A stretch of 64,000 nucleotides of DNA from an uncultured Pseudomonadales bacterium (GTDB taxonomy: Bacteria; Pseudomonadota; Gammaproteobacteria; Pseudomonadales; Azotimanducaceae). This document shows, in pieces, positions 1-8,634 of the stretch. Position 1 is the stretch's first letter; every line of letters begins with the position of its first letter. Where the stretch lies: positions 1 to 64,000 of the forward strand of contig CALIKQ010000035.1 in NCBI GenBank assembly GCA_938017975.1, given 5' to 3'. The position numbers were made by a program, and so were the translations under genes. The notes below the pieces were generated by a model. It saw nothing but the letters and a program-made list of their open reading frames with translations, had not been told where the DNA came from and did no database searches.

Positions 1-2670
1 TCTGTGGAGTATGAGGGGACGTTTGAGAGAACCCCAGGAACGCCTGTCACGGTCACCGTGAGTGATTCTACCTATGGCGCTGGCTACTATGGCGCAGCAT
101 TAAATATAGATGCAGCTGGCACGATATCGACTTCTTCTAACGCCACGGGTGCGGCCACACTCAATTTGGCCGGTCATTTGGAGCTTCGATTAACCGATGA
201 CGTAGACTTCGAAGACTTGAATGGAAACCATAGTTTGACGTTGGACGGTTCGAGCGCTGGCAGTATTTTGTTGTCAAATGGCGGCACTGAAACCGCTGTA
301 TGGGCCAATTCAGAAACAGTTCGCTTCAATAATTTGACCGTGGATACAGGTGTGATCCTAGCGAATGCCCCGATTGATGCATTGTCTCCCGAAATCGCTG
401 TGACAGAAATCACGGGAGTCAGTGTGATAAGCGGTGATTTTTATAATTTAAGCAATGGTCCAGATTCCTCTATTGCGTCTCGACTTTACGTTCAGGGGAG
501 TCTGACGTTTAACGGTAACGTCATTCAAGAGGCAGGGGCTTCGATTTTCATTGGTTCGCTCGAAAATTCTGCAAGCTCGGTCGCAACCAGTCTCGCCTTT
601 GCTAACGATTTCAGTAATGCAGGTAATGTGACCGTGGGGTTTGCCGGTGGCAGTGAAGCTCACACCATTGTCGTAGGATCAAGTGCTACGGCTGGGATCT
701 TTCATAACTCCGGCGGATTCGCGGCCAGCTCGTTCTCTGGAACCACTACCCTTGATGCGTTACTTAACAATACCGGTGACCTTTTGATTCAGAGTCAGTT
801 TGTTTTGGACGCGACCGCCGGAGGTAACCATGTTTCGAGTGGTGTCGTCAGTTTGGAGGGGGTAAATGCTGGGCTGACTCTGGGGGGTACGGGGGGCGCC
901 GATGTGTTCACGGTTTTATCGACAGGCTACTTGGTGACATCGAATTCTGGCTTGGGGATAGAGGTCATGGTGGCACCCGGATCCTCCCTTGAAATCGACG
1001 GCCATCTCGGGATTGGCGATACGGTGCTCAGCTCTGAGCCTGGCAATGTCTCTTTAGCGACCGGTATTGATGACCTAACGATCACCACCGAAAATGAAGT
1101 GACCATCGGGGGATCTGCGGTTGTTGCTATGGATGTGACCTTCGGTGCCTCGAACCTCAACGACGCCCTCACGGTCACGACGGCCACGACAGGGGGCGTG
1201 CTCAGATTGTCCGGCGGTCGACTCGCCCTGTCCTCGGTTTATTCGTCGGCCGGCGGCGTGGTCACCATGATTGCCGCATCGAGTATTTTGGGTTCTTTTG
1301 ATACGGTAGACGGTTTGATTTTGGATGATGGCGCGAGTCGCACGGTTGCAGATATTGATCAGCTGGCGAGTACCATTACGCTGACGCCGCTCTCAGACTC
1401 CACGGTTCTGCAAGAGGGTAGCGCAAGCGGTGATGCTTTTGATTTCTCGGTGAGCTCAACGATGAGTCATTATCTCGGCGCTGGTGGCGATGATCTGATC
1501 ACTGGGATGGGTTTCGGTGATACGGCCTATGGCGAAGCTGGAAACGATACCTTCGTGCTTGACGCATCTAGTGTCAGACGAGTAGATGGGGGTGCCGGGC
1601 TTGATCGAATTGTACTCCCTGGTAATGAGACGACGTTTGATTTTACGGCGGGTTGGCTGGGACATACCTTTGAACGTATCGAGCTGCTTAGCATGGATGA
1701 TGCCCTCAGTCAGACCCTTGTCATAGATGCCAAGGGCATTAAAAGTATTGTGGATGGCCAAAGTGATTTACTTGATGGCGATGTAGGTCTCACCATCGAC
1801 GGCAATGCCGGTGATGTTATTAATCTCAACGGAGATTTCGAGTTCGTCGAAGACCGTTATTTATTGACCCACAATGCTTCGGTGTCTGGCTCAACAACTA
1901 CCTTGGACTATCAGCCTGAGCTCTATACCGGAGTGAGCGACGGTTCGGTGTCTCTATTTTTTGATCAGGCAGTCACTGTGAATGTGAGCCACAGCAGTGG
2001 TGGTGTCAGTCGTTACGGCGATGAAACAAGTAATACGCTGACCGGTACAAACATCGCTGGAGAAACGCTTGTCGGCCGGGCAGGGGACGATGTGCTCGAC
2101 GGAAAATCCGGTGCAGACCGGCTGCTTGGTGGCGATGGCAATGATACGATGGTGTTTGATAGCGCAGACACCCAAACTGACGGCGGTAATGGCGTTGATA
2201 CGTTGCTGATTTCAGGGAACATCGACTTTAGTCAGTTGACGAATGCGACCACAAATATTGAGCAGTTAGATTCCGCTGGAAATGGGACTGCCGATATTAT
2301 GACGCTGAGTTTTTCAGATGTTTTTGATCTCGTCGGCGATAACAGCCTAGCTGCCTTCGTCACGGATCATGCGGGCCACTCAGAGCATAAAGTGCTGGTC
2401 GTCAATGGCGACAATGAAGACACCTTGATCATCGAAGGCGTCGATGTCCGCGACACGACACCAGTGTCGTCAGGGATTGATCTTTTCGGGGATGGCAAGC
2501 TCTATGCGCTTTTTCAAGATACGACCTTGGGCGTTGATATCTATGTTTTGAGCAGTCTTCTGGAAGACAGCGAGGCATCGGGAGCCGATAGCAACAGTCC
2601 GGTGATGGGCTCTGCCAGTGTGGCCGCTGATCTATACGAGATTCCTCAGGATAACTTCGGCGGCCTTTAG
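1..2670 (+). CDS. RTX-repeat surface or secreted protein, C-terminal part (5' truncated by window)
   Basis: This is the C-terminal ~889 residues of a large acidic protein. The reading frame is open to the window edge, so the GTG at 4 is probably internal. Most of it is low-complexity, Ser/Thr/Gly/Asp/Ala-rich beta-strand-like sequence with almost no Cys. Calcium-binding RTX nonapeptide-like repeats occur twice: around residues 488-515 (GAGGDDLITG, GEAGNDTF) and around residues 690-722 (GRAGDDVLDG, GGDGNDTMVF). RTX proteins fold on extracellular calcium and usually leave by a type I secretion system, but no transporter gene is in this window. It may be an adhesin or exoprotein. Its activity cannot be told because the N-terminus is missing. 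It meets the acyltransferase gene tail to tail, with stop codons overlapping by 4 bases. Confidence 0.85.
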   Translation, partial: SVEYEGTFERTPGTPVTVTVSDSTYGAGYYGAALNIDAAGTISTSSNATGAATLNLAGHLELRLTDDVDFEDLNGNHSLTLDGSSAGSILLSNGGTETAVWANSETVRFNNLTVDTGVILANAPIDALSPEIAVTEITGVSVISGDFYNLSNGPDSSIASRLYVQGSLTFNGNVIQEAGASIFIGSLENSASSVATSLAFANDFSNAGNVTVGFAGGSEAHTIVVGSSATAGIFHNSGGFAASSFSGTTTLDALLNNTGDLLIQSQFVLDATAGGNHVSSGVVSLEGVNAGLTLGGTGGADVFTVLSTGYLVTSNSGLGIEVMVAPGSSLEIDGHLGIGDTVLSSEPGNVSLATGIDDLTITTENEVTIGGSAVVAMDVTFGASNLNDALTVTTATTGGVLRLSGGRLALSSVYSSAGGVVTMIAASSILGSFDTVDGLILDDGASRTVADIDQLASTITLTPLSDSTVLQEGSASGDAFDFSVSSTMSHYLGAGGDDLITGMGFGDTAYGEAGNDTFVLDASSVRRVDGGAGLDRIVLPGNETTFDFTAGWLGHTFERIELLSMDDALSQTLVIDAKGIKSIVDGQSDLLDGDVGLTIDGNAGDVINLNGDFEFVEDRYLLTHNASVSGSTTTLDYQPELYTGVSDGSVSLFFDQAVTVNVSHSSGGVSRYGDETSNTLTGTNIAGETLVGRAGDDVLDGKSGADRLLGGDGNDTMVFDSADTQTDGGNGVDTLLISGNIDFSQLTNATTNIEQLDSAGNGTADIMTLSFSDVFDLVGDNSLAAFVTDHAGHSEHKVLVVNGDNEDTLIIEGVDVRDTTPVSSGIDLFGDGKLYALFQDTTLGVDIYVLSSLLEDSEASGADSNSPVMGSASVAADLYEIPQDNFGGL

Positions 2671-3506
2671 GGTGCTGGCCTGACTTGACTCGTCAACCAC
2701 CGGGATTTTTCAGACCAGCGCGCTGCAAGCCAGGGCTCAACATCAGTGATGTCTCCAGCGCGATAGGTGTCTACTTTTAGTTTGATCAGCGGCGCGCCGC
2801 CGTGCAGGCAGTGCCAAAAATAGCTGTCTCCCGAAACATAAGCGATGCTGACATCAAGCACTGGCTGGTCGGGCGGAGCATGATCGAGCAAGATGCGAAA
2901 GCCACCCACTTTGGGCCTCAAGAGATTGGGAAAGGGGGACGCTTGATCGACTTGCTTGGATTGTGTGAAACGCGTTCCTTCAGCAAAAATTAAAAGTGCG
3001 CCGGGGGATGTGGCAGAGGATTGAACAGCCCGAGTGATGGCCTTGTAATCTTGGGCGCGATCGCCTTCAGAGCCAGAACGTCGTAACCGAGGAAAATTTA
3101 ATACCAAGCAAATCCAACCAATGATCGGCACCCAGATCAGCTCTCGCTTGACTAAGAATCGTACAATCGGCCCTCTAGCCGTAATGATCTCCTGTATCAA
3201 AGGTATGTCGAACCAGGACTGATGGTTACAGAGGATGATCGGATTGGTGTGATGGCTGAGCGCCCCAGAAATTTCGAGACGAATACCCACAACGCGCTTC
3301 ATCCAAAAGCTGTTGATCAACACTGCTGCTCGATAAATGCGTGCAGCCAAAGGGTCAATGCAGTGCGTTTGAAAGCCTTTATTAGGCATCAGCTTAAATG
3401 GTGAAAGCAATATCAAGGCCGTCAGCCAAATTAAGAGATTAGATAGAAACCAAAGCGAAGACAGCACGCTCAAAATGTGTCGTCCTAAAAATGCGGCTTT
3501 TTTCAT
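2667..3506 (-). CDS. PlsC/YihG-type 1-acyl-glycerol-phosphate acyltransferase
   Basis: A 279-residue membrane acyltransferase that probably transfers fatty acyl groups to a lysophospholipid such as lysophosphatidic acid at the inner membrane. A hydrophobic N-terminal segment spans about residues 12-37. The HX4D catalytic motif is NHQSWFD (His95, Asp100) and the substrate-binding EGTR motif is at 176-179. Length and layout match the YihG branch of the PlsC family rather than short PlsC. The ATG start overlaps the recD stop by four bases, so it is the last gene of the recC-recB-recD-acyltransferase transcript and probably translationally coupled. Its link to DNA repair is likely positional only. 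Acyl donor and acceptor cannot be told from sequence. Confidence 0.88.
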   Translation of the reverse strand: MKKAAFLGRHILSVLSSLWFLSNLLIWLTALILLSPFKLMPNKGFQTHCIDPLAARIYRAAVLINSFWMKRVVGIRLEISGALSHHTNPIILCNHQSWFDIPLIQEIITARGPIVRFLVKRELIWVPIIGWICLVLNFPRLRRSGSEGDRAQDYKAITRAVQSSATSPGALLIFAEGTRFTQSKQVDQASPFPNLLRPKVGGFRILLDHAPPDQPVLDVSIAYVSGDSYFWHCLHGGAPLIKLKVDTYRAGDITDVEPWLAARWSEKSRWLTSQVRPAP

Positions 3507-5167
3507 AGGGTTTCCGTAACGGTGCTCAACATTGCTTTGAGCCCGCTCCTGCGTTCAAAACGATGCTGGGTGGCTCGGAGCCAGGTTTGTTCTGTCGTGA
3601 CAAGTTTGAGCCGCGCCTTTGCTCGGGTTACGCCAGTATAGAGTAACTCCTGGGTTAACAGATGATGATCCGACTCAGGGTTCGACTCATCAAGAACCAG
3701 CAGCACTTCATCAAATTCAGAGCCCTGAGCCTTATGAACGGTCATGGCGAAACAAGTTTCGTGCTCGGGCAAGGCATCGATCTGAAGATAACGCAGCCCA
3801 TCCTCGCGGTGATGTTTAAAACAAGCAATCGGACCTGTTGAACTGGGAAAGTCTAGGGCCATAGCGGGCCATTTTTTTGGATCGATACAAAACCCGACAT
3901 CACCATTAAATAAGTTCAGCGCATAATCATTTTTTAGGATGAGCAGCGGTTGCCCGTGAAAGTAATCAGGGTTTTCGAGGTTGATAAGCCTGAGCCGCGC
4001 GAGTATCGAAACAACTTTTTCATTCATCGCAATAACGCCCCGGGGACCAGCATGCTGCGGCGCCAGGATTCGGCAGACATCGAGTGCTGCGAAAAATTCT
4101 GAAGGTGCCGAAGGTTTGCGCAAGCAATCAATCCAGGCGCTGAAGGCCTGGGTTAAGACTGAATCATCGAGCTTTTCGGGCGCTAGCCATTGGACGGTTG
4201 TGTCTGTCTCAAGGCCAATGTGTCGTTGGTCGATAATTGCTTGCGCCAATCGATCGATACCGGATTGGGCTTTGAACCTGAAATTCTCTGTGAGTTGGCT
4301 TTGCGCAGGTTCGAGCAGGAGACCGCCAGATTGAAGTGGTTGGGCGAGATCTGATAGGAGCCGACCAAGGTTTACCGAAGGTAATTGATTGGGATCACCA
4401 ATGAGAATGAGTTGAGCCGTATCGGGCAAGGCATGAAGGAGTGCGTCAGCAAGGTTCAGATCGATCATACTGGCCTCGTCTATAATGACGAGATCCAGCG
4501 CTAGGCGGCGGTTGCGGTGATAACGCGTGCTCCCTGCGAGACCATAACCTAGCAGTCTGTGCAGGGTTTTGACTTCAATTCGATCCTGCTGAATTGAGAG
4601 GCCTTCGAGGGTGTGCTCGAGGCGAGCAACGGCTTTACCTGTTGGTGCAGCAAGTGCCGCGCGCAGATTCGCATTTAGCGCCAAAGCGGACGTCAGCAGC
4701 GCTTTGATTATGGTTGTTTTGCCGGTGCCCGGTCCGCCCGTGATAATGCTAAGGCCGCGGTCCTGCGCAATTTCGATGGCGTTGATTTGTTGAGCCGTTA
4801 ACACTGGAAAGGTTTGGCGTAGGTGCTGCGAAAGTTCAACAGAATGTGATCGATGTAGCCCTCGATTACGCACTGTGAGCTGGTTCGCGATGCGCTTTTC
4901 GAGATTGTAATAGCGCCTAAAATAGAGCCTGTTTTCCCAGAGCACCATTGGAGAATTGCTATCTGGGTGCCCGACGATATTCCCAGTCGGGTGCTTCGTA
5001 AGCGCGTCTAATGTCACATCACCTAAAAGAATGTGGGTATGCTGGGCGTCGATTGCATCGAGCAAGGGACCTATCAACGGGTCGATGCTTTGATGGTCAT
5101 CGGGCGCTATGCGGCGAATGAGTCCAGAAAGTTCTCGTCTCAGGGTATGGCGTTCGGAGTCGGTCAC
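3503..5167 (-). CDS. recD: Exodeoxyribonuclease V subunit alpha (RecD helicase)
   Basis: A 554-residue superfamily 1B DNA helicase, the fast 5'-3' motor of RecBCD, which processes double-strand breaks up to Chi sites. The Walker A motif GGPGTGKTT is at residues 144-152, the Walker B/DEAS motif is in the IIDEASMID segment, and the C-terminal motif is MTVHKAQGSEFDEV, typical of RecD. It starts with GTG, and that GTGA overlaps the recB stop codon, so translation is probably coupled to recB. It is slightly shorter than the E. coli protein (about 608 residues), mainly in the N-terminal domain. recC and recB lie directly upstream on the same strand, which makes the assignment firm. Confidence 0.95.
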   Translation of the reverse strand: MTDSERHTLRRELSGLIRRIAPDDHQSIDPLIGPLLDAIDAQHTHILLGDVTLDALTKHPTGNIVGHPDSNSPMVLWENRLYFRRYYNLEKRIANQLTVRNRGLHRSHSVELSQHLRQTFPVLTAQQINAIEIAQDRGLSIITGGPGTGKTTIIKALLTSALALNANLRAALAAPTGKAVARLEHTLEGLSIQQDRIEVKTLHRLLGYGLAGSTRYHRNRRLALDLVIIDEASMIDLNLADALLHALPDTAQLILIGDPNQLPSVNLGRLLSDLAQPLQSGGLLLEPAQSQLTENFRFKAQSGIDRLAQAIIDQRHIGLETDTTVQWLAPEKLDDSVLTQAFSAWIDCLRKPSAPSEFFAALDVCRILAPQHAGPRGVIAMNEKVVSILARLRLINLENPDYFHGQPLLILKNDYALNLFNGDVGFCIDPKKWPAMALDFPSSTGPIACFKHHREDGLRYLQIDALPEHETCFAMTVHKAQGSEFDEVLLVLDESNPESDHHLLTQELLYTGVTRAKARLKLVTTEQTWLRATQHRFERRSGLKAMLSTVTETL

Positions 5168-8100
5168 CCGTCGCCTCCAAGGGTGTGCTCGAGGCGAGTT
5201 ACGGTCTCCTCGGTCAGTCCACGAAAGTAGACACCATGTTGGTTTGAACCGGTCATTCCTCTCAGGAACAGATAGATTACGCCGCCAAAGTGGCGGTTGA
5301 AGCTAAAATTCTGCGTTCTAAGCGCCAATAACTTTTTGAGGGCCACCGCGTAAATTAAATATTGAAGATCGTAGTGATGCAGTGCCATGGTTGTCTCGAG
5401 CTGATGCGGGTCATAGGCCTCTATATCGTCACCCAAATGATTGGTCTTGTAGTCGATTAAGTAATATCGATCTTCGTGCCGGCAGACCAAGTCGATACTG
5501 CCGGTCATCATGCCTTCCAAATTAAGGGGCGTGTCCTCTATTCGCGCTAAAAAGCCCAAGTTATGCGCAGTTTCAATAAATCGTGATGCCTTGCGAACGG
5601 GAAAGTGAAACTCAAGCTCATCGACCCGATCTTGACGGGACAAATCGCGTAGTTTAAGTCCGGAGGGCGTTAAGGGATGATGAATAATGGCCTCGAGCCA
5701 CTGCTCAACGCGAACATCTGAACCATCAGCGAGTTCCAAGCGTTGGCAGAGCCGAGTCAGTAATCCTCGCTGCTGAGAAATGGGTTGCTTGAACTCTAGG
5801 TTTTCCATCAGGTGATGCATCGCGATGCCGACATGGGGTCCTCGAGGAAAAGTTTGGGTGACATAATCCTCGAGATTGTCCTGGCTGGATGGGCCGTATG
5901 CCCGAGAAGTTGGTTCAATGTCATCATCAGTAAATCCGCGCGTGGTAGTTCTATCTTGGATTTCTTTGAGTTCGGCTTTGATCATTCGGGTGTAACTATG
6001 GAGTCGCCAGTCTATCGTAACGACTGGCTTTTTTTGTGGTGATAGCCAAGGTTCTGAACGAGGAGTACGGGCAATTGATAAGTTTTCTGCTGCTTCGTGT
6101 GAGCTAAACTGCGTTCTAAAAAGAGTCCTTGGTAGCTGATTTAAGGTTTCCATGGGGTCATCAGTGTTGGCTAGACCGAGCAACCGAGATATTGTCGATT
6201 GCGCATAACGAGTGGGGCTGCCTAGTCCCACGACGTTGAGATACTTGGCTCGCGTCAAAGCTACGTAGAGCAGTCGCATGTCCTCTTCCTGGGCTTCGCG
6301 TTCGGCGAGGGTTGTGAGTTCAGGGTTGCCGGCAATATTTATCCAGGGCTCGATGACGTTGGCAGAATTTCGCTGATGACTGATGGAAGGTTCTGATTTT
6401 CTAGTTGATGCAGTGCTTGAAAAATGTGCGAAGGGCAGGCAGACGATGTCAAATTCGAGGCCCTTTGCGCCGTGAAGGGTCATAATTTTTATGAGGTTTT
6501 CATCGCTCTCTAGCCGTAATTGGCGAACGTCGTCGATCAGCGCCTCATCACGCTGATAGTCTTGGATGAGCCAAGAGATTAATTGCACGCGACCCGGTAA
6601 CTTGGATGACTGTGTCTCTAGAAGCTCTGCGAGATGTCGTAGGTTTGTAAGCTGACGGGCGCCCTCGGCTTTTCCGAGCCAACGAGCCGCAAGGCGGTAG
6701 TCCTTGATGAGGCTGAGCAAGCAAGCGGCGATGCCGCGCTGGCGCCAGATGCGGTCTAAGCGTTCAAACCCGGCTTTGACTTTGAATTGTTCTGGTTCTG
6801 ATGTTCTGAACTGTTCGAGTTCAAGAGGCGTGCTTTGGAGCAGTTCAGTTGCTAATGCTGAAAGAATTTTTTGATGGTTGGCTGGTGTCATCACGGCTTT
6901 AAGAATGAGCACAACGTCCCTTGCAGTGTTGTGCTCGAGGACATTGTCTTGCGTGAGGTAAACGGCGCCCAGGCCTTGAGCGCTTAAGGCTCGATGAATT
7001 AAATCCGCTTGAGATCGATTGCGGGTGAGCACGGCGATCTGCTTGGCTTCAACAGCCTTGTCCTCGATCTTCAGTGATGACTGATCTGAAAGCCATTGCG
7101 CAATTTGCTGGGCAAGTAGCCGAGCCATTTGATGGTTGTCGATCTGCTGGCTTCGCGGCTGAAAGGTTGAATCATCACCGAGCAACCAAAACGGCGCAGT
7201 GCTTTGACCGGCGAGAGTAACGGCCTCTGCGTTAAACGGCTTTGCTGCAAGAGAGGGGAAAAAGCCAATCCGTTCATCGTGAGCAAAGCAACCGGGTTGA
7301 TTAAAGAGATGATTGATGGCATCGACTAACTGAGGGGTGGCGCGCCAATTGGTATCGAGGTGGTGGGGGTGTGGGCTCTGTTTTTTAGCATCGAGGTAGG
7401 TGAAAATATCTGCGCCTCGAAATCGATAAATAGATTGCTTTGGGTCACCAATTAACATCAGTAAGTGTGGGCTTGCTGCGGCATGAATGCCTCGAAAGAT
7501 CTCATATTGTTGGTAATCGGTATCCTGGAACTCGTCGACCAGAATCGCGGGATAGCTTTGATTGAGACGCTTTGCTAGGCCCGGTGCGTCTGTAATGGCG
7601 TCTCGCAGTACGGTCAATAAGTCATCGACTGTGAGTCGTCCAGAAGCTCGTTGAGCGTTGACCCTTGATCGAAGCTGAGCAAGGGTCGCATGCCATATAC
7701 GGCTGATCATCGGGCCGTTGGGATCTAATGCTTGTGCAATCGTCTCGAGATCGTCAAAAATTCGATGCTCAGGTGGGTTTTCGCCTTTTTTCATCGCCTG
7801 AGACAGGGCACTCGTCGTCCAGAGATGCCAGAGTTCGTTCTCAGGTTCAAGTGCGGCTGTCTCGCAAAAGCTTTGCATTTGGTCGATGCGGCGCCAAGCC
7901 TTAGCGGTTTTCTTAAGGCCGCACTCGCGTAAAATTTGAGCAAGATTGTCTTGCACCCATTGCCGCTTGGTGTCAGCCATCCGCTCGATCAACGTGTCAG
8001 AGAATCCCTCAGTTGCAGGTTCAGGCTCAAAACGCAGGTGAGACAGCTTCAATAAAGGTCCGAGTGAATCAGACAGCGCCTCGGGGGTCGACCAGATTGA

Positions 8101-8634
8101 TAAGGCCAGCGCCTCTTCGAACGGAGACGATTGCGCGAGTAAGTTTCTGTAAACGTCTTGGGCCGCTGTTTTTAGGATTTCACCTGGATGGGCATCGAGT
8201 GTTTGATCAAATAGAGTGCCTACTGAAAAGCTCGTGTCCTTTAGGACACGCGCACAAAAGCCGTGAATGGTGTGAATACACGCTTCGTCAAAACTCAGCA
8301 GTGCTTGTTTGAGTCGCTCGAGATCTAACTGAATTCCTTCAGGGGAGCTTTGCGCGAGCAGTAGTGTGATTTCTGTATCCGTTGAAGTGCCATCACTGAT
8401 GGCCTTAATTGCTGCTTTGATCCTCTGCCGGATTCGATTTTTAAGCTCCTTTGTCGCCGCGATGGTGAACGTGACGACAAGAATTTCAGCAACGTCATAC
8501 GCTCTCTGGTTCAAGGTCCCTCGACCCAGTAGGAGCCGGAGATAGAGTGTGGTCAGAAGGTGCGTTTTTCCTGTACCCGCACTCGCTTCTATTAAATGTT
8601 GCTCAGTCAGAGGCTTATCAAAGTCAAAGCTCAT
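5164..8634 (-). CDS. recB: Exodeoxyribonuclease V subunit beta (RecB helicase-nuclease)
   Basis: A 1156-residue protein with an N-terminal UvrD-like SF1A 3'-5' helicase and a C-terminal RecB-family nuclease. The Walker A motif ASAGTGKT is at residues 17-24. A DEFQDTD Walker B segment, the TLHGAKGLEF motif and the LLYVALTRAK motif VI follow. The nuclease motif LIDYKTNH near residue 1070 carries the catalytic Asp and Lys. I chose the ATG at 8634 because it forms an ATGA overlap with the recC stop; a TTG four codons upstream (8646) is possible. With RecC and RecD it forms the RecBCD complex for recombinational repair and degradation of foreign linear DNA. Confidence 0.95.
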   Translation of the reverse strand: MSFDFDKPLTEQHLIEASAGTGKTHLLTTLYLRLLLGRGTLNQRAYDVAEILVVTFTIAATKELKNRIRQRIKAAIKAISDGTSTDTEITLLLAQSSPEGIQLDLERLKQALLSFDEACIHTIHGFCARVLKDTSFSVGTLFDQTLDAHPGEILKTAAQDVYRNLLAQSSPFEEALALSIWSTPEALSDSLGPLLKLSHLRFEPEPATEGFSDTLIERMADTKRQWVQDNLAQILRECGLKKTAKAWRRIDQMQSFCETAALEPENELWHLWTTSALSQAMKKGENPPEHRIFDDLETIAQALDPNGPMISRIWHATLAQLRSRVNAQRASGRLTVDDLLTVLRDAITDAPGLAKRLNQSYPAILVDEFQDTDYQQYEIFRGIHAAASPHLLMLIGDPKQSIYRFRGADIFTYLDAKKQSPHPHHLDTNWRATPQLVDAINHLFNQPGCFAHDERIGFFPSLAAKPFNAEAVTLAGQSTAPFWLLGDDSTFQPRSQQIDNHQMARLLAQQIAQWLSDQSSLKIEDKAVEAKQIAVLTRNRSQADLIHRALSAQGLGAVYLTQDNVLEHNTARDVVLILKAVMTPANHQKILSALATELLQSTPLELEQFRTSEPEQFKVKAGFERLDRIWRQRGIAACLLSLIKDYRLAARWLGKAEGARQLTNLRHLAELLETQSSKLPGRVQLISWLIQDYQRDEALIDDVRQLRLESDENLIKIMTLHGAKGLEFDIVCLPFAHFSSTASTRKSEPSISHQRNSANVIEPWINIAGNPELTTLAEREAQEEDMRLLYVALTRAKYLNVVGLGSPTRYAQSTISRLLGLANTDDPMETLNQLPRTLFRTQFSSHEAAENLSIARTPRSEPWLSPQKKPVVTIDWRLHSYTRMIKAELKEIQDRTTTRGFTDDDIEPTSRAYGPSSQDNLEDYVTQTFPRGPHVGIAMHHLMENLEFKQPISQQRGLLTRLCQRLELADGSDVRVEQWLEAIIHHPLTPSGLKLRDLSRQDRVDELEFHFPVRKASRFIETAHNLGFLARIEDTPLNLEGMMTGSIDLVCRHEDRYYLIDYKTNHLGDDIEAYDPHQLETTMALHHYDLQYLIYAVALKKLLALRTQNFSFNRHFGGVIYLFLRGMTGSNQHGVYFRGLTEETVTRLEHTLGGDG

